A DNA stretch of 64,000 bases from positions 62,001 to 126,000 of the forward strand of contig JAMPXP010000004.1 in assembly GCA_023701135.1 (NCBI GenBank). Direction: 5' to 3'. The notes below the pieces were generated by a model. That model was not told the origin of the DNA. It searched no databases and saw only the letters and a program-made list of their open reading frames with translations. Shown piece by piece: positions 17,637-25,299 of this stretch. The position numbers and the translations under genes are program-made. The DNA comes from Desulfobacula sp. Lineage in GTDB: Bacteria > Desulfobacterota > Desulfobacteria > Desulfobacterales > Desulfobacteraceae. Positions within the stretch are counted from its first letter, which is position 1. Every line of letters begins with the position of its first letter.

Positions 17637-19991
17637 ATGAAAAATAGACTGAATCTGCCCTCTTCGGGAGATATTAAGAAAACGCTGAGACTGGAAGACG
17701 GGAAATTGCCGAGTTTTCCCCAGGCCGCGGCCAAACTGCTTGAGGCGTCAAAGGATGAAAAGTCCTGCCTTGCCGATCTCGCAAAAATTGTGGAAACCGA
17801 TCCCGGGATTTCCGTCCGGGTTCTTGAAATTGTGAATTCCGCCATGTACGGGCTCAAGCGGAAGATCACGGCCCTTTCAGAAGCCGTGGTATTCCTGGGT
17901 CTGGACGAAATCAAAAAACTGGCCATCGGCATGACGGTGTTTGAAAAATTATTCAAATCCGGCCGGGCTGAAAAATTCGACCGGCTGCTCTTCTGGCGTC
18001 ATTGCATCGCCACGGCTGTATTGAGCATGGAAATCGCAAAACAGACCCGGTATCCTGACCCGGAAGAAGCTTATATCGCAGGCCTTCTCCATGATATCGG
18101 AAAGGTCCTCCTGGATGTCAGGGGCCGGGTGAATTACGGCGATTTCATCGCAGATCTTGAAACCTCCACAGACCTTATCATTGAAAAAGAACGCGGAATT
18201 ATGGGCCTGGGCCACGACGATGCGGGCGCCTTTTTCTGTTCCCTGTGGAAACTGCCTGAAAAACTGACCCTGGCCGTCAAATACCACCACCAGCCCTTTG
18301 AAAACCTGGGCCTCACCCGGGACGAAAGGCTTTTGATCTCCATTGTCTCTGCTGCGGATTTTCTCTGCTGGACCCAGGGCATCGGATCTTTTGACCTCAT
18401 CCGTCCTCCCATCCTTGCCCCGGAAGTAGAAAGAACCGTTGATCTGGACCGCATCAACCTCATCGACTGTATTCAGAAGATGAACAAAGAAGTGGACGCC
18501 ATTTCAAAATTTTATCATTTTGTATTCCCGTCGGCGGACCAGCTCAAGGAAAACCTCCTCTGGACCAACCTCAAGCTCTCAAAGGCCAATACGCGGTATT
18601 ATTACCAAACAGACCCCCTGGCCCTTATGCAAAAAGAAGCCTCTGAAATATCGGCCCCCTCTTCCGGCATGGAGCTGGAACTGGCCAAACCCCTTGCCAA
18701 GGCAAAAACCATCAAGGAAGTCCTGGATACGGTCATGTACCAGGTGGGTCAGATGTTTGAGCCGCTTCACTGGTCCATTCTTCTGAAGGACCCCAAAACC
18801 GAAGACATGATGTTTTCCATTGTGGTGGGCGCCAACAGGGATAAGCTACAGGGGACAAGGCTGCCCAAGGGCGAAGGCATTGCAGGAGCCATCATGGAAA
18901 AAGGGGAGCCCCTCATTGTGGCGGACGTTGAAAAAGATCCCCGGTTCAGCAGCCGTGTGGATCAATACACGGGATTCAAAACCCGTTCCATCATCGGGGC
19001 CCCGTTAAAAACCGAGGACAAGGTCTTCGGCGTCATCGAACTCATCAATCGGATCAATGAGGACCGATTCGCGCCAAAGGATCTGAAGATCCTTTCTTCC
19101 ATTGCCGAATACGCAGCCATTGCCATTGAACGGGCCTATTATAACCAGGCATTGACGGCCCTTGCCACAAAAGACGCCCTGACCGGCCTTAAAAACCGGT
19201 GGAGTTTTGAACGGGCCGTCAGCAGCAAGGACGATGTCATGAAACGGTACGGAACGATTTTTTCAATGCTCATTGCCGTGGTGGGCGGATTAAAAGACGA
19301 GGGGGATGCCGGAAATGACGATGTTCTTAAACGGGTGGCCGGGCTTTTGAACACCACCAAACGGCGTCAGGATGATATTTTCAGGTACGGAGAGGACACC
19401 TTTATCCTGCTCTTGCCCCTGACCTATGCAGATGATGCAGACCTGGCCAAATACAGAATATTAAAAGTCTTTTCAGCCGCTTTCCCCTACGATGACCAGG
19501 ACCCGGTCCAATTGCAGATCCAGGCCTATACCGTAAGCGCGGAAGATTCCGTCCATTTGAAAACCCTGGTCAAAGGGGTTCTTCCAAAATCCAAACGCCT
19601 TGTGAATGAAAACAGCGTCAAGGAGATAGAAGACCATCTTCACGCCCTGGTGGAAAATGAAATTCCCAAAAACGAGCCTGACACGGAAAGACCTTCAAGC
19701 TTTGGAAAGGCCGTCTCCCTGGGCGGAGACTTTATCCGGCTGAAAACACGGGAATCCGGCCATATCCAGGTGGAAAGGCTGTCCATGACGGCGGTTCGAT
19801 TCCGGGTTCCAAAATCCCATGGCATTGAGGTCAATGATTTTCTCGATATCCGGTTCACCCTTGATGATCTGAAAAAATCAGTGGTGGAAAGGCGGATTGT
19901 GGTCCGGGAAATCAGACCGGCCTATATCCTGGCCGATTTCTACAACCCGCCTCCCTATTCAAAGGACCTGGGATTTTATCTCATGAGCTGA
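17637..19991 (+). CDS. HDOD-GAF-degenerate GGDEF-PilZ-like signalling protein
   Basis: A 784-residue cytoplasmic protein. An HDOD domain is at about 20-215 (IVNSAMYG, AGLLHDIGK), a GAF domain at about 355-500 (PKGEGIAGAIMEKGEP, SIIGAPLKTEDKVFGV), and a GGDEF-like domain at about 505-645. That domain keeps TKDALTGLKNRWSFE, but the active-site loop reads RYGEDTF (583-589), so it should not make c-di-GMP. The last ~100 residues (686-784) look like a divergent PilZ domain, which could bind c-di-GMP. The gene is divergent from the LivJ-type gene and converges with a DEAD-box helicase. A role in c-di-GMP-linked motility or cell-cycle control is a guess from the HDOD family. Confidence 0.85.
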   Translation: MKNRLNLPSSGDIKKTLRLEDGKLPSFPQAAAKLLEASKDEKSCLADLAKIVETDPGISVRVLEIVNSAMYGLKRKITALSEAVVFLGLDEIKKLAIGMTVFEKLFKSGRAEKFDRLLFWRHCIATAVLSMEIAKQTRYPDPEEAYIAGLLHDIGKVLLDVRGRVNYGDFIADLETSTDLIIEKERGIMGLGHDDAGAFFCSLWKLPEKLTLAVKYHHQPFENLGLTRDERLLISIVSAADFLCWTQGIGSFDLIRPPILAPEVERTVDLDRINLIDCIQKMNKEVDAISKFYHFVFPSADQLKENLLWTNLKLSKANTRYYYQTDPLALMQKEASEISAPSSGMELELAKPLAKAKTIKEVLDTVMYQVGQMFEPLHWSILLKDPKTEDMMFSIVVGANRDKLQGTRLPKGEGIAGAIMEKGEPLIVADVEKDPRFSSRVDQYTGFKTRSIIGAPLKTEDKVFGVIELINRINEDRFAPKDLKILSSIAEYAAIAIERAYYNQALTALATKDALTGLKNRWSFERAVSSKDDVMKRYGTIFSMLIAVVGGLKDEGDAGNDDVLKRVAGLLNTTKRRQDDIFRYGEDTFILLLPLTYADDADLAKYRILKVFSAAFPYDDQDPVQLQIQAYTVSAEDSVHLKTLVKGVLPKSKRLVNENSVKEIEDHLHALVENEIPKNEPDTERPSSFGKAVSLGGDFIRLKTRESGHIQVERLSMTAVRFRVPKSHGIEVNDFLDIRFTLDDLKKSVVERRIVVREIRPAYILADFYNPPPYSKDLGFYLMS

Positions 19992-20007
19992 TAAGCTCTC
20001 TTATGCA

Positions 20008-21135
20008 TTAACCTCTGGAGGGCTGATGATTTTTCACAGGAATCCGGTGGTTTAAAAGACGCTGGATCCCCATCAGAAGCTTTTGTTCTTCCGGGCTGAC
20101 CAGGGAATGGGCCACACCGGAAAAACCGGCCCGGCCGGTCCGGCCGATCCTGTGAATATAATCTTCGGGAACATGGGGCAGATCAAAATTGACCACATGG
20201 GGCAATTGCTGGATATCCAGGCCCCGGGCTGCAATGTCCGTGGCCACAAGGGTCTGGACGGCCCCCCGTTTGAAATCCGCCAGGGCCTGGGTCCGGACGC
20301 TCTGGCTTTTATTGCCGTGGATGGCAGCGGCGCTGAGCCCGTCACTCAAAAGCTGTTTGGTCAATTGATTGGCCCGGTGCTTGGTTCTTGTAAACACAAG
20401 GGTCTGGCACCATTTTCCTTCCCGGATCAGGCTGGAAAGGAGCTGACGCTTGCCGGTCTGGGCCACGGGATAGACCAGTTGGGTCACCCCTTCGGCCGCC
20501 GTATTCCGTTCCGAAACCTCAATGAGTACCGGATTTTTCAGCAATCCGTCGGCCAGCCGTTTGATTTCCGGGGAATAGGTGGCGGAAAAAAGCATGTTCT
20601 GGCGTTTTACGGGCAACAGTTTGATCACCTTGCGGATATCGTTGATAAATCCCATGTCCAGCATGCGGTCCCCTTCATCCAGAACCAGGATCTCAACCCT
20701 GGACAGGTCCACGGTCTTCTGACCGGCATGGTCCAAAAGCCTTCCCGGAGTAGCCACCAGAATATCCACACCGGTTCTGAGTTGTTTTTTCTGGGGAATG
20801 ATGCTGACGCCTCCGAAAACAACGGCCGTGCGAAGGGGAAGGTTTTGGCCATAGGTCTCAAAACTTTGGGCCACCTGGGCGGCCAGCTCCCGGGTCGGGG
20901 TCAGTACCAGGACCCTCGGATGGTGTGTCCTGCCTGTGGATTCGCTCAGACGCTGAAGGATGGGCAGGGCAAAGGCCGCTGTTTTTCCGGTGCCTGTGCG
21001 GGCGCCGGCAAGGATATCCCTGCCGTTGAGAACTTCGGGAACAGCCCGGGTCTGAATGGGGGTTGGGGTGGTATAGCCCTGTGCTTCAACAGCACGGAGC
21101 AGTTCGGTCCGAAGACCAAGGGTTGCAAATGACAT
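20008..21135 (-). CDS. DEAD-box RNA helicase, RhlE-like, motif II reads DEGD
   Basis: ATP-dependent RNA helicase of 375 residues, for RNA unwinding in ribosome assembly or decay. It shows the Q motif (TPIQ, about 25), motif [10 protein letters not shown] (44-52), PTREL, motif III SAT, motif [12 protein letters not shown] and motif [12 protein letters not shown]. Motif II is DEGD (153-156), not DEAD. The start at 21135 is chosen from family alignment (MSFATLGL) and AGGAG upstream; the frame continues 57 codons further without family support. It lacks the long basic tail of some RhlE proteins. It converges on the HDOD gene, with 16 bases between the stops. Confidence 0.92.
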   Translation of the reverse strand: MSFATLGLRTELLRAVEAQGYTTPTPIQTRAVPEVLNGRDILAGARTGTGKTAAFALPILQRLSESTGRTHHPRVLVLTPTRELAAQVAQSFETYGQNLPLRTAVVFGGVSIIPQKKQLRTGVDILVATPGRLLDHAGQKTVDLSRVEILVLDEGDRMLDMGFINDIRKVIKLLPVKRQNMLFSATYSPEIKRLADGLLKNPVLIEVSERNTAAEGVTQLVYPVAQTGKRQLLSSLIREGKWCQTLVFTRTKHRANQLTKQLLSDGLSAAAIHGNKSQSVRTQALADFKRGAVQTLVATDIAARGLDIQQLPHVVNFDLPHVPEDYIHRIGRTGRAGFSGVAHSLVSPEEQKLLMGIQRLLNHRIPVKNHQPSRG

Positions 21136-21384
21136 TGCTATAATACTCCTGTTATCGCCCGCATCCGTGTTATAGGAGCCGATCCAGGCAAGAATGAATA
21201 AATGTAAGGATTGAGCCAAAAAGGTAGGATTCAACCACAACACGGCGCCGACCGGATGGCGCCAAAAGAAATGTAGTATAGCACGGTTTCCATTAAAGGC
21301 AAGCATATTAATTTTTTCCGCTTATTTACAGGGGGAGTAAATCCTGTTATGAGTTCACAACACAATTTTGCAGGGAGGCTGAAC

Positions 21385-22200
21385 ATGGCTGAATTCTTTT
21401 TACAATTGAATCCCGTTACACAGGCTTTGGCCGCCACCCTCTTTACTTACGGCGTCACGGCCGCCGGGGCATCCCTGGTCTTTTTCACCAAAACCGTCAA
21501 CCCCAAGCTCATGGATTCAACCCTGGGGTTTGCGGCAGGGGTCATGATTGCCGCAAGCTTCTGGTCCCTTCTGTCACCGGGAATTGAAATGGCGGCATCC
21601 CTGGGCCATATTCCCTGGCTGACGGCCACCATCGGATTCATGGGAGGCGGGATCTTCATGCGGGTGACGGATAAATTTCTGCCCCACCTTCATCCGGGTC
21701 TCAGCCGGGAAAAATCCGAAGGCATCAAAACCTCCTGGCAAAGAAGCACCCTTCTGGTGCTGGCCATCACCCTGCACAATATACCGGAAGGAATGGCCGT
21801 GGGCGTGGCCTTCGGCGCAGTGGCGGCCCATCTGCCATCGGCCACCATGGGCGGGGCCATTGCCCTGGCCATCGGCATCGGAATCCAGAATTTCCCAGAA
21901 GGTACGGCCGTATCCATGCCCCTGAGACGGGAAGGCATGTCAAAACGGAAAAGTTTTTTCATGGGCCAGGCCTCGGGTATGGTGGAACCCGTGGCCGGTG
22001 TTGCGGGCGCCCTGTTTGTTCTGCACATGCAGAATATCCTGCCCTATGCCCTCTGCTTTGCGGCCGGGGCCATGATCTTTGTCGTGGTGGAAGAACTCAT
22101 CCCGGAATCCCAGAAAACCCCCGGCCATATCGATATCGTGACCCTGGCCACCATGCTGGGCTTTACCGTGATGATGATCCTGGATGTGGCCCTGGGATAG
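21385..22200 (+). CDS. ZIP-family divalent metal transporter
   Basis: Inner-membrane transporter for zinc or related divalent metals, of the GufA/ZupT branch. About eight membrane spans are visible. The metal-site helices carry HNIPEGMAVGVAFG (about 138) and NFPEGTAVSMPLRREG (about 178), and a short His-containing loop (LPHLHPG, about 100) lies between spans. The ATG at 21385 is preferred because GGGAGG stands six bases upstream and homologues start at this point (MAEFFLQLNP); an ATG at 21349 is the alternative. It is divergent from the helicase gene. Confidence 0.9.
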   Translation: MAEFFLQLNPVTQALAATLFTYGVTAAGASLVFFTKTVNPKLMDSTLGFAAGVMIAASFWSLLSPGIEMAASLGHIPWLTATIGFMGGGIFMRVTDKFLPHLHPGLSREKSEGIKTSWQRSTLLVLAITLHNIPEGMAVGVAFGAVAAHLPSATMGGAIALAIGIGIQNFPEGTAVSMPLRREGMSKRKSFFMGQASGMVEPVAGVAGALFVLHMQNILPYALCFAAGAMIFVVVEELIPESQKTPGHIDIVTLATMLGFTVMMILDVALG

Positions 22201-22278
22201 GCCATACCCAAAGCTTAGGGAAACCGTCCTGCCAGGATAAACCGAACAATGCCAACCCCCGGAATAAAAGGAGACAAA

Positions 22279-23025
22279 ATGCCGCTGATGGATATGGAAA
22301 TCAAAAACAATATTGCCTTTGTGCGAATGAAAAACGGAGTGACCAATGCCGTCAGCCCTGAACTCATTGCAGACCTGTCCGGCATCATGGCCAAAACAAA
22401 AGATGACGCCGCTGCCATGATATTGACGGGAAACGACCGGTTTTTTTCCATGGGGTTTGACCTGCCCAGAGTGATGGAATTTGACCGCCCGAAGCTTGGC
22501 GCCTATCTTGCCGATTTTCAGGATATGATCTTTCAAATGGCCTTCCTTCCGTTGCCGGTCATTGCCGCCCTGACCGGACATGCCGTGGCAGGCGGGGCCA
22601 TCCTGGCCATTGTCTGTGACTACAGGATCGCAAAATCCGAAAAATTCAGAATCGGCTTCAATGAAAGCCTTCTGGGGCTTACCCTTCCCTATCTGGCGGA
22701 ATTGATGCTGGAGCGCTTTACCGGCAGCCGCATTTGCGGACGCCTGATGCTGGAAGGCAGCCTGATCAAAGCTGAAAATGCAATTTCCCTGGGATTAATC
22801 GACGATATCTGCCCCCTGGACGGCGTAATGGAACGAGCGGTTCAAAAAGCCCGCCAATTAATGGAAATCCCCGGGGAAACCTTTGCCGCCATGAAAGACA
22901 ATCATTTGGCGGCTGTCCGGGAAAAATACCTGGCCCGGATAGGCCCCAGGACCGAACAATTCATGGATCTGTGGTTTGCAAAAGAAACCCAGAAGCGTCT
23001 TGCCAAAGCCATGGAAAAATTTTAG
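22279..23025 (+). CDS. Enoyl-CoA hydratase/isomerase family protein
   Basis: Crotonase-fold protein of 248 residues acting on acyl-CoA thioesters. Oxyanion-hole segments are DRFFSMGFDL (about 53) and GHAVAGGAILAIVCDYRIA (about 100). The helix that follows, FNESLLGLTLPYLAEL, resembles delta3-delta2 enoyl-CoA isomerases more than hydratases, which would carry two catalytic acids here. The ATG at 22279 has AAGGAG at five bases; an in-frame ATG ten codons upstream lacks this. It sits alone after the ZIP gene and may be cotranscribed with it. Confidence 0.83.
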   Translation: MPLMDMEIKNNIAFVRMKNGVTNAVSPELIADLSGIMAKTKDDAAAMILTGNDRFFSMGFDLPRVMEFDRPKLGAYLADFQDMIFQMAFLPLPVIAALTGHAVAGGAILAIVCDYRIAKSEKFRIGFNESLLGLTLPYLAELMLERFTGSRICGRLMLEGSLIKAENAISLGLIDDICPLDGVMERAVQKARQLMEIPGETFAAMKDNHLAAVREKYLARIGPRTEQFMDLWFAKETQKRLAKAMEKF

Positions 23026-23042
23026 GCTGAAACGTCCTACAG

Positions 23043-23327
23043 TTAACGGATATTCAGGCGGGCAAGAATCTGTTCAACGGCAATGACCTGGCGTTCAAGG
23101 CTGTCGGCAATTCTTTCCTGGGCATCCGTAAGATATTTCCGGTTCTCGGCAAAGTCTCCCAAACGGCCGTTCAGGTCTTCAACAGCGCCCTGAAGCCGTG
23201 AGGATGCAGTTTCGTCCACAGATCCCGGCATCCTGCTGCTATACGTTGCGTCATAATTTTTCCGGGTCATGGCCGGCCGCTGTTTCTCAGAACGTTTGGT
23301 ACGAAGGGTCTGTAAAAAGTCATTCAT
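23043..23327 (-). CDS. Small coiled-coil hypothetical protein
   Basis: A 94-residue hydrophilic protein that I do not recognise. The first 40 residues are basic and low in hydrophobics; the second half is strongly heptad-like (LQGAVEDLNGRLGDFAE, ERQVIAVEQILARL) and probably forms a coiled coil. It converges on the crotonase gene, with 17 bases between the stops. The ribosome site is weak. It could be a small scaffolding or cell-envelope protein, but nothing shows this. Confidence 0.55.
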   Translation of the reverse strand: MNDFLQTLRTKRSEKQRPAMTRKNYDATYSSRMPGSVDETASSRLQGAVEDLNGRLGDFAENRKYLTDAQERIADSLERQVIAVEQILARLNIR

Positions 23328-23553
23328 GGTAAAACGCTTTCTCCTCGGGTGATTTATCTCTCAATTTCCTGAATCGATTGCTATTAAATCCTTTCGAACG
23401 AATAATGCCCTATGATGAATGCGATTTTCATGCCAGAGGGGAATAGCTTTCTTTTTTTTATGGAACCCCTTGTTTTCGAAGGAATTTACCGGGGAATCAC
23501 CCCTTTGGGCCATGAATCGAATCTTTTAAAATAGTGAAATTAATTCCATAGTT
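23328..23553. other. AT-rich intergenic stretch upstream of tandem promoters
   Basis: About 225 bases with stops in all frames and no gene that I can support. It contains several A/T tracts and leads into the two promoters before the thioesterase gene. No RNA gene or terminator was recognised. Confidence 0.5.
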
Positions 23554-23582
23554 TTGACACAAAAGCTTCCCAGTTTTATGAA
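23554..23582 (+). promoter_or_regulatory. Sigma70-type promoter, distal (TTGACA-N17-TATGAA)
   Basis: A consensus -35 TTGACA at 23554-23559 and TATGAA at 23577-23582, separated by exactly 17 bases. It lies about 67 bases before the thioesterase start. Confidence 0.55.
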
Positions 23583-23584
23583 CA

Positions 23585-23613
23585 TTGACAAACCCGTGTT
23601 TCCATTTTATAGA
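23585..23613 (+). promoter_or_regulatory. Sigma70-type promoter, proximal (TTGACA-N17-TATAGA)
   Basis: A consensus -35 TTGACA at 23585-23590 and TATAGA at 23608-23613 with a 17-base spacer, placing transcription start near 23620, just before the AAGGAGGGG ribosome site of the thioesterase. This is the best promoter in the window. A third TTGACA follows at 23617-23622 with no usable -10. Confidence 0.7.
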
Positions 23614-23648
23614 ATCTTGACATCACTATTTTACAAAGGAGGGGTTCA

Positions 23649-24152
23649 ATGGATAATCAGAAATGCACCCATGATTCCAGCGTGATCATCTCCCGGATCC
23701 TGCTGCCGGAAGATGCCAATGCCGCCGGCATTGTTCACGGGGGGGTCATCATGAAGGAAATCGACAATGCCGCCGGGGTCTGCGCCGTCCGGCATACCCG
23801 GAAAATATGCGTCACCGCGTCCATCGACCGCCTGGACTTTCACAAACCCGCCTTTATCGGCAATCTTCTGACCATCAAGGCCGGGATCAATATGACGGGA
23901 AAAACCTCCATGGAAATCGGGGCCAGGGTGGAAACCGAAGACCTGTTGACCGGGACCAAAACCCATCTGGCCTCGGCCTACCTGACCTTTGTGGCCCTGG
24001 GACCGGACAAGCGGCCCGTGCCCGTCCCGCCCCTGACCCTGGTCACGGAAGAAGATCTCCGGCGAAACCGGGAGGCCCTGGCCCGCAGAGCCCTGCGCAT
24101 GTCTGAAAAAAAGAAGGAATATGAATGCCAGAGGGATGAAAACAAGTGCTGA
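23649..24152 (+). CDS. Hotdog-fold acyl-CoA thioesterase
   Basis: Hydrolyses acyl-CoA to free acid and CoA; 167 residues, YciA/cytosolic acyl-CoA thioesterase type. The family motif NAAGIVHGGVIMKEIDNAAG is at about 24-43, with the catalytic acid near the end of it. The last ~35 residues are a charged helix (RRNREALARRALRMSEKKK) as in many such enzymes. It has a strong AAGGAGGGG ribosome site and two promoters upstream. It heads a small unit with the gamma carbonic anhydrase and YbaK-like genes. Confidence 0.9.
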   Translation: MDNQKCTHDSSVIISRILLPEDANAAGIVHGGVIMKEIDNAAGVCAVRHTRKICVTASIDRLDFHKPAFIGNLLTIKAGINMTGKTSMEIGARVETEDLLTGTKTHLASAYLTFVALGPDKRPVPVPPLTLVTEEDLRRNREALARRALRMSEKKKEYECQRDENKC

Positions 24153-24213
24153 ACCCGGATACGCATGGGGAAAACACAACACCGGGCCCGGCCGGTAAAA
24201 AAGGCGGAAAACC

Positions 24214-24753
24214 TTGACGCTTTATGCCTGCCGCCATTTTGTTCCTTTGCTGGATGCCACGGTTTTTGTGGCACCGACGGCCCAGATCATCGGGAATGTT
24301 CATATCGGCCCGCTCTCCTCGGTCTGGTTTCATACGGTGTTGCGCGGGGATCTGGCCGAAATCAGGATCGGTGAACGAACCAATATCCAGGACCTTTGCA
24401 TGGGCCATGCCGACGAGGGTATCCCCCTGACCATCGGTAACAGGGTGACCGTGGGCCACAGAAGCATCCTCCACGGCTGCACCATTGAAGACGAATGCCT
24501 TGTGGGCATGGGCGCCATTGTCATGAACCATGCCGTCATCGGAAAAGGGTCCATCATTGCGGCCGGAACCCTGGTCCTGGAAAAAACCATTATCCCTCCC
24601 TACAGCCTGGTCACAGGGTCTCCGGGCAGCGTCAAAAAAACCTTTCAGAACCGGGAAGAAACCCAAAAAAACATCAGGGCCATGTCTGAAAGCTATGTGG
24701 AAAGCGCCCGGATCTTTGGTTCTCCTCAAAACTTTTATCCCATCAAAGGCTGA
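24214..24753 (+). CDS. Gamma-class carbonic anhydrase-like hexapeptide protein
   Basis: A left-handed beta-helix protein of 179 residues related to archaeal Cam and bacterial YrdA/PaaY; it may interconvert CO2 and bicarbonate. Hexapeptide repeats run from about residue 15 to 140. The zinc ligands are visible as MGHAD (about 68) and VGHRSILHGC (about 87 and 92), with the RGD Arg/Asp pair near 45. The start is a TTG: an in-frame stop lies five codons upstream and no ATG/GTG fits; AAGGCGGA precedes it. It is 61 bases downstream of the thioesterase and 12 bases before a YbaK-like gene. Confidence 0.87.
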   Translation: MTLYACRHFVPLLDATVFVAPTAQIIGNVHIGPLSSVWFHTVLRGDLAEIRIGERTNIQDLCMGHADEGIPLTIGNRVTVGHRSILHGCTIEDECLVGMGAIVMNHAVIGKGSIIAAGTLVLEKTIIPPYSLVTGSPGSVKKTFQNREETQKNIRAMSESYVESARIFGSPQNFYPIKG

Positions 24754-24765
24754 GACGGATTTCAC

Positions 24766-25233
24766 ATGACCCCTGCCGTCAACAGCTTGAAAAAGGCAAA
24801 GGTCCGCTACACCCTTCATTCCTATGATCACGACCCCGCATCCAAATCCTATGGCGAAGAGGCGGCCCAAAAGCTGAACGTCTCCTTTGACCGGCTTTTC
24901 AAAACCCTTGTGGCGGCTGGGGAAGACGGCACCTTCATGACGGCCCTGGTCCCGGTTTCAAAGCAGCTCGACCTGAAGGCCCTTGTTAAGGCCACCGGAA
25001 TAAAAAAAGCGGAAATGGCGGAAAAGCAGGATGTCGAACGGGTAACGGGCTATGTTTTGGGCGGGGTCAGCCCCCTGGGCCAGAAAAAAAAGCTGGCCGT
25101 CTTCATGGATACCTCGGCCCGAAATTTTGATACGATTTTCGTCAGCGCCGGTCGAAGGGGACTACAGATCGAGATCTCCCCAAAGGACCTGGCCCGGCTG
25201 ACCCAGGCCGTATTTCTTGACATCAGCCGGTAA
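24766..25233 (+). CDS. ybaK: Cys-tRNA(Pro) deacylase, YbaK/EbsC family
   Basis: Editing enzyme of 155 residues that removes cysteine mischarged onto tRNA(Pro). The family pattern is complete: YTLHSYDHDP near the start, the conserved lysine in RLFKTLVA (about 46), LDLKALVKATG (about 67), GYVLGGVSPLGQKKK (about 95) and FVSAGRRGLQIEISP (about 128). It has no own promoter in the 12-base gap to the carbonic-anhydrase gene and is probably cotranscribed. Confidence 0.92.
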   Translation: MTPAVNSLKKAKVRYTLHSYDHDPASKSYGEEAAQKLNVSFDRLFKTLVAAGEDGTFMTALVPVSKQLDLKALVKATGIKKAEMAEKQDVERVTGYVLGGVSPLGQKKKLAVFMDTSARNFDTIFVSAGRRGLQIEISPKDLARLTQAVFLDISR

Positions 25234-25299
25234 ACGAGTGTAATCTGCTAGTTGTAGAAAAAACCGTATCCCCTTTTTGTAAACAAACAGGACAGGAAA

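Noticed and set aside
19985-19998. GAGCT-GATA-AGCTC hairpin at the end of the HDOD gene
   Set aside because: Short stem overlapping the stop codon and no T-run; not a convincing terminator.
20083-21132. 349-codon open frame on the plus strand
   Set aside because: Antisense shadow of the DEAD-box helicase, whose motifs are intact on the other strand.
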